Notes: generated by a model from the letters alone, not told the origin. DNA of 38,774 nt from Halomonas ramblicola (GCF_030409215.1 NZ_JAUFPL010000034.1:134230-173003); one strand, 5' to 3'. Shown: positions 4,684-14,170, numbered from the stretch's first letter. Translations and numbers: made by a program.

Positions 4684-7431
4684 CTAGCTCAAATTCACAA
4701 TTCTTCTATACCTTTGCTCCAGCGCAGATCTTCCACCTTCCATGATGTCACAAACAGACTTTCTTACAGCTGCTTCCTGCAAGCTTCCCGAAGACTGGAG
4801 GTTTATTTGCCCTCCAGCTTCATGCAAACATATCACAAGTTCAGAATCACCATTAACAACTATGTTGGGGTTATGGGTAACCACTATAACTTGTCTACTC
4901 GACTTATTTTTCTTCACTTTCTTAACAACAAGATCATATATAAGCTTATTATCTAGATCGTCTTCTGGCTGATCAAGAACAAGAGGTTCTTCCCCGAAAG
5001 ACAACAAAAAAGTTAAGACAGTAGCTGACCTTTGTCCAGCAGAGCCTTGAGCTATATCTTTAAATTTCCTCCCATCTACTGAGAATGACACTTTAAGCTC
5101 ATCCTCAGGAAACCAGCAGTTCAAACTATCGATTTGCTCTGCAGTCAGATTGCATAAAAGGTCATGAAATCTCTTAGAAACCCCAGCACCACTTATCCCT
5201 TGGAGCTCCTGATTCAAAACCTCCCCTTTGAATTTATGAACCTCACTAAATGAGCTTTCCATTTGATCTATCAGCAGGCAGCCCATAAGTCGAGAATTTA
5301 GCGCCCACAAAATACCACCCTCACTTTCCTCATTATAAATATCTGAAGAGAAAGCACCATCTTTTCTTCCAATCACTTCTCTAAAGGAAGACTCTAGCAT
5401 AGTCGTATCCAAAAGTGGATTTAACGACACTTTTATGCTCGAATCCCCTTGAAGATTATCATCAATGAACTTCAACCTCCTCTTTGTCAACTCCTTCCTT
5501 AACCCAATCAACCTTTGATAAGATGTTCCTATCTTCTCATTCAGCTCTTCATTTTCAACTTCTAGCGCTTTGATGTTGGCAAGTTCCCTTTGTGTCTCCT
5601 CACGCTTATTAACTAGATCCTGATATTCATTTAAGTCCTGAACCCCTTGCTCTTGGAGGGAGGCCACTAACGCTTGATAGTCACTAAACCCTTTCTCAAT
5701 ACTGGATTTCAGAGGGCTTGAGTCTGACCATTGCTTAAATTCGAAAGCTTTTCCTTCTGCATAACTTACCCATGACCTAATACTCTCAATAGCATTATCA
5801 ATCTCAAGTGACAAGTTATTTGCTTTCTCTTGATACTCACTTCTCTCAGGATCATCGTTTAGATCGACCTTAGGGGCTGCCACATTCTCAACTTGCGCCT
5901 TTAAATAACCAACCAACCCCTCCACTTCATTTAAAAAAGAATCAACTTTCTTAGAATCTTTATTTGCTCTTTGAACTTGCTCCAATATCTTCTTGTGACC
6001 AGATGACTCAATGAACGATATTTTTCTATTTATATCTGATAACCTTCCTGAAAAAACACTCTTCTGCCCTATCCGAGAAAAGAATTCTCTTTGCCGAAGT
6101 CTTAGAGAAAAAAACTCACTGCGTTCTCTTGCAATCTCTCGCTCTAAATCCCCCTTCCTCACACTGTCACTTTCATCTATCAAAGTAAGAAGAGTATTAG
6201 GGCTTCTGGAAATATCAAATATTTGTTTTTGGCTAAATATTCTAATCGGGAAGCGCTCAGCAACATCTCCTTCTTCTTTATCCCAGTCTTGAGTCAGATC
6301 ATCATATCTAAATATATCGATCTCATTATTCCTCCACGCAAGCTTGTAATACTGCCCTCCTTTTGTGTAATTAACTGAAATTGTTGTATCGTCTAAAAGG
6401 ACACCACTTGCATCTTTACCTTTCGAAATTTGCGCAAACCTTGAAAACGCACTTTTTATCTCATTGCCGTCTTCAAGGGACATAATTTCAAAGGAGCGAC
6501 CAGTGCCAATCCGTAAAAACTCCAACATTGAAGACTTACCACTCCCTCGACCTCCTATTATCGAATTCATCCATGGGTGGAAATTTATCACATGGGGCTT
6601 TGCTCTCCCACAATACTTACTGTTTTCAACAGTAACGCTAGAGATAAAGTTCTCTGGAATGTTATTCGGGTCTTCTGGATGCTCATCTCCTCTTAGAACA
6701 GACCCTTTCCCATCATGAAGTGAAAGCCTTAGTCCCTCTAAGGATGGCGATGACATCTTCACCCAAGTGTAACCTTCTCCTACCCGGTCAGGGGCATGGG
6801 AATCAGAACCCAGCACTTCTGAAAGCCCAGAGCCAAGCTCACGAAAACTTCTTATGGGATCATTATTAGGATCACGCTGACTGTCATTACGAATAACTTC
6901 TACGGCGTTTACATGCTGTATCGCTTGCGGCAGCGTGAACCCTTTTGCGACAACACATAATCCGGCAGCACAATCAATATGGGCAGGTATTACCACTCCA
7001 TCCATCTCTTTAATGATCTGTGCAACCTGCTCTAGACTGCTAGACGCAACAGCGTCTGTAGACCCATGGTAATCAGGGTTAAACCTAACGCTCCCAAGAA
7101 CACTAAAAATGTGTGACGAGTCTTTATCTGTGTCAAATATACCTAGAACGTGGATATTATTGTTGGCTGATATCTCCACGCCGGGAAACACAAAAATATT
7201 AAAACCTTCTTCCCGAAGTTTTTCGGCCTCTTCTTTTAAAGGGTCTACCCACTTCCCAGTGTTATGATCTGTTACAGCTACACATTCGACCCCTTTATTG
7301 ACGAACTCCATAAGCCAATCTCTAGGGGTTATGCTACTCCTTAAAGCTTCATTACCTTTCCCGTAATCAAAAGATGCTGGTGTGTGCGTGTGGAAATCAA
7401 ACTTCCACCATTTAGCCCCAACTACCTGCAT
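4684..7431 (-). CDS. PHP-domain/ABC-type ATPase of the TrlF kind
   Basis: A 915-residue protein joining a metal-dependent PHP phosphoesterase to an SMC/Rad50-like ATPase. The PHP part (about residues 8-230) shows FHTHTPASFDYGKG, AVTDHNTGKW, VIPAHID and LGSDSHAP, the histidines and aspartates that bind the metals. The ATPase starts with Walker A GGRGSGKSS near 295, runs through a long coiled-coil stretch (about 440-640), and closes with a signature-like GSAGQRS near 799, Walker B PLVLDQPEDDLDN near 820 and the switch histidine VVTHNPN near 853. This matches the TrlF-family ATPases found beside type I restriction loci; their substrate is not established. The gene is AT-rich and uses unlike codons to hsdR next to it, so it was probably acquired separately. 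Confidence 0.85.
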   Translation of the reverse strand: MQVVGAKWWKFDFHTHTPASFDYGKGNEALRSSITPRDWLMEFVNKGVECVAVTDHNTGKWVDPLKEEAEKLREEGFNIFVFPGVEISANNNIHVLGIFDTDKDSSHIFSVLGSVRFNPDYHGSTDAVASSSLEQVAQIIKEMDGVVIPAHIDCAAGLCVVAKGFTLPQAIQHVNAVEVIRNDSQRDPNNDPIRSFRELGSGLSEVLGSDSHAPDRVGEGYTWVKMSSPSLEGLRLSLHDGKGSVLRGDEHPEDPNNIPENFISSVTVENSKYCGRAKPHVINFHPWMNSIIGGRGSGKSSMLEFLRIGTGRSFEIMSLEDGNEIKSAFSRFAQISKGKDASGVLLDDTTISVNYTKGGQYYKLAWRNNEIDIFRYDDLTQDWDKEEGDVAERFPIRIFSQKQIFDISRSPNTLLTLIDESDSVRKGDLEREIARERSEFFSLRLRQREFFSRIGQKSVFSGRLSDINRKISFIESSGHKKILEQVQRANKDSKKVDSFLNEVEGLVGYLKAQVENVAAPKVDLNDDPERSEYQEKANNLSLEIDNAIESIRSWVSYAEGKAFEFKQWSDSSPLKSSIEKGFSDYQALVASLQEQGVQDLNEYQDLVNKREETQRELANIKALEVENEELNEKIGTSYQRLIGLRKELTKRRLKFIDDNLQGDSSIKVSLNPLLDTTMLESSFREVIGRKDGAFSSDIYNEESEGGILWALNSRLMGCLLIDQMESSFSEVHKFKGEVLNQELQGISGAGVSKRFHDLLCNLTAEQIDSLNCWFPEDELKVSFSVDGRKFKDIAQGSAGQRSATVLTFLLSFGEEPLVLDQPEDDLDNKLIYDLVVKKVKKNKSSRQVIVVTHNPNIVVNGDSELVICLHEAGGQINLQSSGSLQEAAVRKSVCDIMEGGRSALEQRYRRIVNLS

Positions 7432-7504
7432 AATGCCTCCTTCTCAAATTACCATGCAACTCAAACACATGTACCTATATTCTTTATTCTTAAAACTCAG
7501 AATA

Positions 7505-7526
7505 CAGAATAATCGCAGAATAATCG
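7505..7526. repeat. Tandem 11-bp direct repeat upstream of the PHP-ATPase gene
   Basis: CAGAATAATCG occurs twice end to end (7505-7515, 7516-7526) in the 126-base AT-rich gap between hsdR and the PHP-ATPase start. Two same-phase copies one helical turn apart fit a protein-binding site in that gene's promoter region. The rest of the gap has no gene. Confidence 0.5.
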
Positions 7527-7557
7527 GGTGCAGACCCTCATTGCTATGAGATGAAAA

Positions 7558-10500
7558 TCACGTATCTGTTTGCACACCTCCCCCGGTCCTCCCTTCCAGT
7601 AGCTTCAGGATCAACAGCCCGAACTGCCTCCTCGTCTCCTCGTCCTCCAGCAGCGGCATGCTGAGCTTCTCGTGGTCGCTTAAGGAGTCGAGCACGATAT
7701 CTGTTAGTCGCTTAGGAAACAGGCCATACATTACCTGGCCTGTACTGTGGCCGACGACTTGGGCCATTACTTCTCCATCTCGTTCGATACGGTCAGCAAC
7801 ATCATTGGCATATTTAAGTTTATAGTCGTCGGTCACCTCAGAACCGAAAATTTCATTCAGGCGCTCGATGATCTCGGCCAGGCGCTGCTTCTCGGGATCA
7901 TGGGGCTTGCCTGAGCCCACCTCGCTGACCGGCGTGAGGCCGTAATCGCCCTCGGCTTCTTCCAGGCGCAGGCGCTTCTCCTCACGCTTGGTCAGGCGGT
8001 AATGGGTCAGCTCCAACTCGCTGACGTCGATGATCTCCTCCTCCAGCAGGCGGTCGGTGCGCAGCAGCGGATGGAGATGGCGGGCAAAGACGCACAGCTG
8101 CTCCAGCTCGGGGTCATCGAAGGTGACGATCTGGCTGAGGAACTCGTAGGTGCGCACGAAGCTCTGCAGGTTCTTGCGGAACAGGTCGAGCTCGTCGCGG
8201 GTGGTGCCGGCCTCCTTGAGCTCCTGCTCGGCACGCTTCAACCCCTTGTCGTCGCCATTCTGTTCGGCGGCCTGGCGGGCCTCCTTCCAGACCTGGAGCT
8301 GCTCCAGGGCCAGCTGGTAGCGCTGCTTGAAGCGGTCCTGGGCGGGACGGCAGTGGTAGCTGAGGCTGGAGGCCGGGGCCTTGGGATCGAAGAAGGCCTT
8401 GGCGAAGGCCGCCACCTCCGGCCAGTGGTAGATGCCGCTGGCGTCCAGGCCGCGCTGCAGGTCGTAGACGACATTGGGGTCGGAGACATCGGCCAGCTCG
8501 GCCTTGCGGTAGTAGGGCGCGAAGGCGTCGAGGATCGCCTGCTCGTCGTTGTAGAAGTCGAGGATGAAGGTCTGCTTGCCGGGGAACAGCCGGTTGAGCC
8601 GCGAGAGGGTCTGCACGCAGTCCACATCACGCAGCTTCTTGTCGACGTACATGGCGCAGAGCTTGGGCTGGTCGAAGCCGGTCTGGAACTTGTTGGCGGC
8701 GATCATCACGTTGTAGTCGTCGGTGTCGAACGCCTCGGCCAGATCGCGGCCCTTGAGCCCGGGGTTGAGCAACTGGCTGGTCTCGGTGACCTCCTCGGGG
8801 ATCTCCTCATCGGGCGGCACGCTGCCGGAGAAGGCCACCATGGGGTGAACATCGGCGTAGCCCTGCGCCTCGATGTACCGCCGCATGGCCAGCTGGTAGC
8901 GCACCGCCTCCTGGCGGCTGGCGGTGACCACCATGGCCTTGGCCTGGCCGTCGAGCAGATGACGGACGTTGTCGCGGTAGTGCTCGACGATCACCTCCAC
9001 CCGCTGGGCGATGTTGTAGGGGTGCAGCCGCACCCACTTGGCCAGGGTCCGCGAGGCCTTCTTGGAGTCCACCTCCTGGTCTTCGCCCTCGGGGTGGGCG
9101 AGCTTCCAGGCGGTGCCGTAGGTGACGTAATTGCGCAGCACATCGAGGATGAAACCCTCCTCGATGGCCTGGCGCATGGAGTAGAGATGGAACGGCTCGG
9201 GCTTGTTGTCCCGGCTTGCGGGCTGCTCCGGATCCGGCGGGCGGCCGAACAGCTCCAGGGTCTTGGCCTTGGGCGTGGCGGTGAAGGCGTAGTAGCTGAT
9301 GCGCTCGCTGGGGCGCCGTGAGGCCACGGCGGCGTCCAGCATGGCCTCGGCGCTGATCTCGTCGCTATCGTCCTCTGAGGCCTCTCCGGCAGCCGCCAGC
9401 AGGGCCTTGAGCTTGCTGGCCGAGCTGCCGGTCTGGGAGGAGTGGGCCTCGTCGGCGATCACCGCGTAGTGGCCTTCGGCCAGCTGGGGGCGCTTGTCCA
9501 GGGCGTCGAACAGCGCCGGGAAGGTCTGGATGGTGACGATGATGATGCGGGTATTGCTGGCCAGGGCCTCGGCGAGCTGCTCCGACTTGCTCTGGCTGCC
9601 GATATCGCGGGTGATGGGCCGCACCACGCCGTGGGCGTGCTCGAACTGGTAGATGGTCTCCTGCAGCTGGCTGTCGAGCACCGTGCGGTCGGTGACCACG
9701 ATCACCGAGTTGAACAGCTTGGTGCCGTCCTCGGCGTAGAGGTTGGCCAGCTGATGGGCGCACCAGGCAATGGAGTTGGATTTGCCGGAACCGGCGCTGT
9801 GCTGCACCAGGTAGCGCCGCCCCGGCCCCTCGGCCAGGGTGGCCTGCACCAGGCGGTTGACCACCTCCCACTGGTGATAGCGCGGGAAGATCAGCGTCTC
9901 CTTGGTGGTGCGACGGCCATGGAAGTCCTCGGTGGTCGTCTTCTCCAGGTGCAGGAAGCGGCCGAGGACCTTCAGCCAGGCGTCCGGGGCGAACACCTCT
10001 TCCCACAGGTAGGCGGTGGCGTAGCTGGCCTTGTCCGGTGCGGGCGGGTTGCCGGCGCCACCCTCCTCCGTGCCGCGGTTGAAGGGCAGGAAGTAGGTGT
10101 CCTTGCCAGCCAGCTTGGTGGTCATCGCCACCTCGGTCTGGCTCACCGCGAAGTGCACCAGTGCGCCGCGCTTGAAGGTCAACAGTGGCTCGGACTTGCG
10201 GGTGACGGGATCCTTGATCGGGCGGTCCTGGCGATACTGGCGCTTGGCGTTCTCCACCGTCTGCTTGAACTGGCTCTTCAGTTCCAGGGTCGCGGTGGGG
10301 ATGCCGTTGACGAACAGCACCAGGTCGAGGCGGGGATTGTAGCTCTCGCCGCCCTGGCCCTTCTCGCGGGCATGGGGCGAGTAGGAAACCTCCGGTACCA
10401 CCCGCAGGCGGTTGGCGCGATAGCGGGCCAGCGAGTCCGGGTTCATGCCGTGGTCGGGCTGGAAGCTGCACAGGTCGAACTTCACGCCCGGCACCTTGAA

Positions 10501-10764
10501 GCCGTGGCGCAGCACCTCCAGGGTGCCAGCGCGCTCCAGCTCGCGGACCACCTTCTGCACGAAAACCTGCTCCGGCGCCTGGGGATTGGCCTTGCAGAAC
10601 TTCTCCCAGCGCTCGGGCCAAGCCTCGCGCACGTAGCCGAGCAGGTCCTCGGTGTAGAGCGCCGCGGCGCGGTCATAGCCGTCGGCCGTACCGGCCTTCC
10701 AGCCATGGGCCGTCATGGCCTCGATGATGTCCTGCTGGAAGCGGGCTTCCCTGCTGTCCGCCAT
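7558..10764 (-). CDS. hsdR: Type I restriction enzyme R subunit
   Basis: The 1068-residue motor and nuclease subunit that cuts DNA after ATP-driven translocation by the HsdR2M2S1 complex. The N-terminal PD-(D/E)xK nuclease is visible as NPRLDLVLFVNGIP then TATLELKS (about residues 145-170). The SF2 motor follows: Walker A HSAGSGKSN near 326, the DEAH box VIADEAHSSQTG near 437, YYAFTATPK, and motif VI QTLSRLNRLFPGK near 720. The C-terminal part is the helical region that docks to HsdM. The start ATG at 10764 has AGGGG about six bases upstream. Length and motif order are normal, with no break seen. It is separated from the other hsd genes by two accessory genes and by hairpins at 10834-10987. 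Confidence 0.95.
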   Translation of the reverse strand: MADSREARFQQDIIEAMTAHGWKAGTADGYDRAAALYTEDLLGYVREAWPERWEKFCKANPQAPEQVFVQKVVRELERAGTLEVLRHGFKVPGVKFDLCSFQPDHGMNPDSLARYRANRLRVVPEVSYSPHAREKGQGGESYNPRLDLVLFVNGIPTATLELKSQFKQTVENAKRQYRQDRPIKDPVTRKSEPLLTFKRGALVHFAVSQTEVAMTTKLAGKDTYFLPFNRGTEEGGAGNPPAPDKASYATAYLWEEVFAPDAWLKVLGRFLHLEKTTTEDFHGRRTTKETLIFPRYHQWEVVNRLVQATLAEGPGRRYLVQHSAGSGKSNSIAWCAHQLANLYAEDGTKLFNSVIVVTDRTVLDSQLQETIYQFEHAHGVVRPITRDIGSQSKSEQLAEALASNTRIIIVTIQTFPALFDALDKRPQLAEGHYAVIADEAHSSQTGSSASKLKALLAAAGEASEDDSDEISAEAMLDAAVASRRPSERISYYAFTATPKAKTLELFGRPPDPEQPASRDNKPEPFHLYSMRQAIEEGFILDVLRNYVTYGTAWKLAHPEGEDQEVDSKKASRTLAKWVRLHPYNIAQRVEVIVEHYRDNVRHLLDGQAKAMVVTASRQEAVRYQLAMRRYIEAQGYADVHPMVAFSGSVPPDEEIPEEVTETSQLLNPGLKGRDLAEAFDTDDYNVMIAANKFQTGFDQPKLCAMYVDKKLRDVDCVQTLSRLNRLFPGKQTFILDFYNDEQAILDAFAPYYRKAELADVSDPNVVYDLQRGLDASGIYHWPEVAAFAKAFFDPKAPASSLSYHCRPAQDRFKQRYQLALEQLQVWKEARQAAEQNGDDKGLKRAEQELKEAGTTRDELDLFRKNLQSFVRTYEFLSQIVTFDDPELEQLCVFARHLHPLLRTDRLLEEEIIDVSELELTHYRLTKREEKRLRLEEAEGDYGLTPVSEVGSGKPHDPEKQRLAEIIERLNEIFGSEVTDDYKLKYANDVADRIERDGEVMAQVVGHSTGQVMYGLFPKRLTDIVLDSLSDHEKLSMPLLEDEETRRQFGLLILKLLEGRTGGGVQTDT

Positions 10765-10833
10765 ATGATCCCCTGCGAATCAGTCTTTATTTTCCCTAGC
10801 CTACCCCGGCCTAGCAGGCGATACAAAAAGTAA

Positions 10834-10869
10834 CCCCCCAAGGTGCGCTTCCATGAGAGGCGTGGGGGG
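10834..10869 (-). terminator. Conserved stem-loop before hsdR, copy A
   Basis: Outer stem CCCCCC (10834-10839) with GGGGGG (10864-10869), and inner stem CGCTTC with GAGGCG inside the 24-base loop. Read on the minus strand it is followed by TTACTTTTTG, so it resembles an intrinsic terminator about 70 bases before hsdR. Its loop matches that of copy B (14141-14176) at 19 of 24 positions, with paired changes in both stems. Confidence 0.6.
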
Positions 10870-10959
10870 TGTTGTTAACCGGGTGAACCGCTTTGGTTGC
10901 CATGATCGGCCTGACTGCCTATCATATGACTATGGATTGGGAATGCCCGATCGGCAAGG

Positions 10960-10987
10960 GGCCTCGGCGAATGCGTCGGGGCCTTTT
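10960..10987. terminator. Terminator after the DUF3800 gene
   Basis: GGCCTCGGCG (10960-10969) and CGTCGGGGCC (10974-10983) pair over all ten positions with two G-U pairs and a four-base loop. A TTTT run follows on the plus strand; on the minus strand the stem lies right after the DUF3800 stop at 10992 and ends in a weak CCCCTT. With copy A next to it, readthrough into hsdR may be limited. Confidence 0.55.
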
Positions 10988-10991
10988 GCTA

Positions 10992-11732
10992 TCAGGGGTA
11001 TACCTTCAACCCCCAGCCCCGAACCTGGCCGGTGCGGCTGCGCCGGAATTTGGCTTCTAGGATCTCGAAAGCGCGATTTGGTTGGTCCGGGTTCAGCAGG
11101 TGGCGACCTATGGGGCGTGCCACCATGTCGGCCAGCTGCAGGCCCGCCGAATTCACTTTCTTGCTGGCCATGACGATGTCCAAGGTATCTTCCAGTCCTT
11201 CCATCCGAGATCGGTCCTTGATACGGCGGAATTCTAGCTCAAGAGCCTGATCTTCTTGCAGCCCTCTCTGCTCAAATACAACATGAGTTAGCTGCCCGCG
11301 CTGCCCACGGCTTTTCAGCTCCATGAACACCCGCTCCAACCCAAATTCCATTGCAACATGATAAGGATTTCCATCCACCCCATGCCTCTTTGAAAAGGCT
11401 TCTTTCATTATACAGCTGGCCACCAAGGTAAACGGAGAGCTCTCTATAATAGCCGAAAGATCATTCATAAAATGATGCCTGACATTCGAATTAAGCAAGA
11501 TATCAAATGGCTTTCTTGCCTTGCGTATCTCAGCCTCATGGAGAACGATCATGTCATGACCAAAATAACGAAACTTCAGCTCCTGCACCTTGGGCACAAC
11601 TTGGGTGAGATAGTCTTGCTTATGAATAATGCAAAAGGCAAGCACGAACACTGGAAAATCAGGGTTGATGTTCCTTAGACCATGATCCCCGCTTTCATCC
11701 ACATAGACAATATACTCTCCAAAATCACCCAT
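10992..11732 (-). CDS. DUF3800 domain protein
   Basis: A 246-residue protein with the DUF3800 signature: the N-terminal YIVYVDESGDHG supplies the acidic cluster, and the C-terminal GLQLADMVARPIGRHL gives another conserved aspartate. The family is predicted to adopt an RNase H-like fold, so nuclease action is likely but unproven. Other visible segments are FVLAFCIIHKQDY and MIVLHEAEIRKARKPF. The gene starts 19 bases after the GIY-YIG gene ends, in line with one transcript from hsdM. The middle part (about 11260-11700) is AT-richer than the flanking hsd genes. DUF3800 genes occur often in defence islands; a role with the restriction enzyme is inferred from position only. Confidence 0.85.
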   Translation of the reverse strand: MGDFGEYIVYVDESGDHGLRNINPDFPVFVLAFCIIHKQDYLTQVVPKVQELKFRYFGHDMIVLHEAEIRKARKPFDILLNSNVRHHFMNDLSAIIESSPFTLVASCIMKEAFSKRHGVDGNPYHVAMEFGLERVFMELKSRGQRGQLTHVVFEQRGLQEDQALELEFRRIKDRSRMEGLEDTLDIVMASKKVNSAGLQLADMVARPIGRHLLNPDQPNRAFEILEAKFRRSRTGQVRGWGLKVYP

Positions 11733-11751
11733 CCCTGCGCTCCCGCCCTTC

Positions 11752-12684
11752 TTATTCGCTTACTTCGTTTACCGCAATACTGACTTGCTGATCCTGCCAC
11801 TCACTGTAAGTCTGACCACTTCCCTCGACCTTCCAGTCCTTACGACCGTTTGCCGCTCGACCTGCTACCATGGCCGCAGCCGGACTGGGGCTGCCAAAGG
11901 CGTAGTCCGTGGCAAAGCGACGATTCCCGTCCCCGTTGTCGACAAGAATGTCCTCATCACAGAGTTGCTTGAACAGGGTTCGGTAGTTGTGCTTGTGATC
12001 CGTCCACTCGAATCGCGCCTGGGAGCCTTCCAGCACGACGAACTCGCCATCGACTTCTTGCGCAAGGGCAGTGATGTTGTCTCGCTTGATTTCCATGCGA
12101 AAACGGGGCGCCGTGCTGAGACTGGCTTTCACACTCGCCTTCTCAGGCTGGCTCGGCCGGTGTGTCTCTCTCAAGAAACCGAAGCCCAGCACGGGCAATA
12201 CCGTGCGGATCTGCTCGACGAAGAACGCCATATCGGCGCGGTCAGACTCGGGCAGGTTGATGTACTCGTGGGCGGTGCCGTTGATCAGCTTGCAGCGGCC
12301 GACATGGCCGGCGTTCTGGATCAGCAGGCTCTCCAGGTACTTCACGTGGGCCTTGGTGAGATTCTGGTCCTTGCTGGTGACCAGGCAGACCTTCTCCCAG
12401 AAGTCCTTGCCGCCCTTGTCCTCCGGACGATTATGTTGCTTGAGGCGGGTGCTGACGTCGTCGCTCTCGCCGATATAGACCAGCGGGCGCAGGCTGTTGT
12501 CAGGGTCCGGGCCGACCAGGAAGTAGATCCCGGTACGCCCGCACTCAGGGCGCTGGACCAGCTCGCTGAGCTTGCTGCGTGGCCCGGTGAGCACGTGGCC
12601 GGTCCAGTTCATGATCTCGGCGGTCAGCAAGCCATTGGGGGTACCGTCCACCAGAAAGAGCCGGATGCTGCGGCCTTGCGTCAT
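11752..12684 (-). CDS. GIY-YIG nuclease family protein with DUF4357 tail
   Basis: A 310-residue protein. The N-terminal half has a GIY-YIG-type domain: GIYFLVGPDPDN with LVYIGESDDVSTRLKQH (about residues 50-85) forms the two-strand motif and the arginine helix, and KYLESLLIQNA holds a candidate catalytic glutamate. The C-terminal part (FEWTDHKHNYRTLFKQL to GSPSPAAAMVAGRAANG) is the DUF4357 domain, which commonly follows GIY-YIG in such proteins. The ATG at 12684 overlaps the hsdS stop in ATGA, so the two are translated together. That coupling suggests a working link with HsdS. It could be an added nuclease or a target-binding accessory; the sequence does not decide. Confidence 0.82.
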   Translation of the reverse strand: MTQGRSIRLFLVDGTPNGLLTAEIMNWTGHVLTGPRSKLSELVQRPECGRTGIYFLVGPDPDNSLRPLVYIGESDDVSTRLKQHNRPEDKGGKDFWEKVCLVTSKDQNLTKAHVKYLESLLIQNAGHVGRCKLINGTAHEYINLPESDRADMAFFVEQIRTVLPVLGFGFLRETHRPSQPEKASVKASLSTAPRFRMEIKRDNITALAQEVDGEFVVLEGSQARFEWTDHKHNYRTLFKQLCDEDILVDNGDGNRRFATDYAFGSPSPAAAMVAGRAANGRKDWKVEGSGQTYSEWQDQQVSIAVNEVSE

Positions 12685-14063
12685 ACCATCTCCGTTTGTG
12701 TGCTGTCAGCGGTGACCGATGAGCCTGCAGGCGGCTGCCAGCCACGCACGTCGATCTTGCCGGTGACGGCGGCGGAAATCAGCGCAGAACGGCGTTCACT
12801 GAGAAGTTTAAGTGCCTCTTCGCTTGCCTGAACAAGCTGATTTATGTCACCAAGTTCCTTGGAAACATAATCAGCAATCTCCTGTTGCTCAGTGGCAGGC
12901 GGGAGAGGTAGTAGCCAGCTTCTAATATGAGATTGAGACACTTTGGCCATTGACATGCTTGATCCACGAGCATCAGCTGCTATTTGTGAGCGTCCAAAGT
13001 CGCTTATTAGAAACCAGCAGACGAATCTGGTTTTGGCCGATTCTCTGAGGGTTAAGCGATAAACTAGGTCAGATAGTATCAAGCGAGATTGGTGTCGTTT
13101 TTTTGCAATACAGGCGTCACCAACCAGCTCTGGTGTATTAGCGCGTGTAACCAAAAGATCGCCATTTTTAATCTCTAGAGAAGGGTCAGGGTCAGCCCCA
13201 GGAAGGAGAGCTTTATTTTCGTCTTCCTTAAAGCTGCCTTTTTTAATTGAGCTTAGTTTAACCACCCCCCACTCATTAGGCGCGGCAGGAGTGTTTGAGG
13301 CATTTGGACTCCAGCCTTGCTCAATCGCTTCAAGGGTACGAGATAAAGGCAGGATCTTCCAATGCGCTGGCACTTCCCCCAGCCACTCCATCCCGGAGTC
13401 CGTCATCGGCACATCGGGATCCAGCCCCTTGGTCACGGCATGGGAAATCACAGCCTGGCGCTTCTCCTCGAGGAGTTCGATCAGTCGCTGCTGCTCTTCC
13501 ACCAAGGCGTCGATGCGGGCGGTTTCGTGGTCTAGGAAGGCAGAGAGCTGGGCTTGCTCGGTAGTTCCTGGCATCGGGACCTTAATGTTTTTCAAGTCAC
13601 CCCAACCAATGGAAGATCGATGCGCCAGAATTCCTTGACCGAAAGACTGGGCCAGTTTCTGGAATTCTTTGTTCTCAAATATTCTTAGCGCATAACGTGG
13701 AAGAACCTTCTCCTCCACAGGTCGCAGGACAATATAAACAGGACTACACACCCCCTTGAGTCCAGAAAGGCCATACGAACCAATACCATAGTTCATACTA
13801 TTGATGACTAGGTCACCAATATCTACTTTTTTGCATTTTGAGAGGTCGTCTGGCTTTTTATTTCCGACATCACCTTTTTCTGCATATGGGATAACACCAA
13901 CATTAGACATTAGCGATAAATAATTTTCCTCATCACCACTAGCGTTCTTTGAAGTCCTTTCTTCAACGAAAGCTCTTACTGGCGTCACCTCCCAATGCGC
14001 CGGCACCTCGCCCAACCACTCGACGCCGGAGTCCTTGTATTCGGGGTATTTCGGGAAGCTCAT
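12681..14063 (-). CDS. hsdS: Type I restriction-modification specificity subunit S
   Basis: A 460-residue HsdS that recognises the bipartite target for both methylation and cutting. Two target-recognition domains each begin with the same motif: SGVEWLGEVPAHWEV near residue 12 and SGMEWLGEVPAHWKI near residue 230. Each is closed by a conserved helical spacer: LSAFLDHETARIDALVEEQQ in the middle and EIADYVSKELGDINQLVQ near the C-terminus. The ATG at 14063 is preferred over the upstream one at 14123 because the protein then starts as HsdS proteins usually do (MSFPKYPEYKDSG). The two recognition domains are AT-richer than the helical spacers, which is typical of domain exchange. The stop overlaps the GIY-YIG start. 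Confidence 0.93.
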   Translation of the reverse strand: MSFPKYPEYKDSGVEWLGEVPAHWEVTPVRAFVEERTSKNASGDEENYLSLMSNVGVIPYAEKGDVGNKKPDDLSKCKKVDIGDLVINSMNYGIGSYGLSGLKGVCSPVYIVLRPVEEKVLPRYALRIFENKEFQKLAQSFGQGILAHRSSIGWGDLKNIKVPMPGTTEQAQLSAFLDHETARIDALVEEQQRLIELLEEKRQAVISHAVTKGLDPDVPMTDSGMEWLGEVPAHWKILPLSRTLEAIEQGWSPNASNTPAAPNEWGVVKLSSIKKGSFKEDENKALLPGADPDPSLEIKNGDLLVTRANTPELVGDACIAKKRHQSRLILSDLVYRLTLRESAKTRFVCWFLISDFGRSQIAADARGSSMSMAKVSQSHIRSWLLPLPPATEQQEIADYVSKELGDINQLVQASEEALKLLSERRSALISAAVTGKIDVRGWQPPAGSSVTADSTQTEMV

Positions 14064-14170
14064 GCCCTCACTCCTTCCCTTGCATTTGCCATCAACTCTC
14101 GATGGGAGGATTCGACAAGCCAACCACCGGACACAAAAAACCCGCCAAAGTGTGCTTCAGGGAGAGGCAT
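14060..14170 (-). CDS. Possible 36-residue leader peptide before hsdS
   Basis: A short frame starting inside stem-loop copy B (MPLPEAHFGGFFVSGGW...) runs to a TGA that overlaps the hsdS ATG as ATGA. The overlap would allow coupled translation. There is no Shine-Dalgarno before its ATG, and the start codon lies in the hairpin loop. Copy A encodes a similar short peptide (MEAHLGGLLFVSP), but this may only reflect the conserved RNA. Weak as a gene. Confidence 0.2.
   Translation of the reverse strand: MPLPEAHFGGFFVSGGWLVESSHRELMANAREGVRA

Noticed and set aside
4684..7431. Reading the PHP-ATPase as an SMC or RecN repair protein
   Set aside because: The N-terminal PHP metal motifs and the location beside hsdR do not fit SMC or RecN.
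7505..7526. CRISPR or iteron array
   Set aside because: Only two 11-bp units without spacers; no longer array of regular repeats and spacers noticed in the window.
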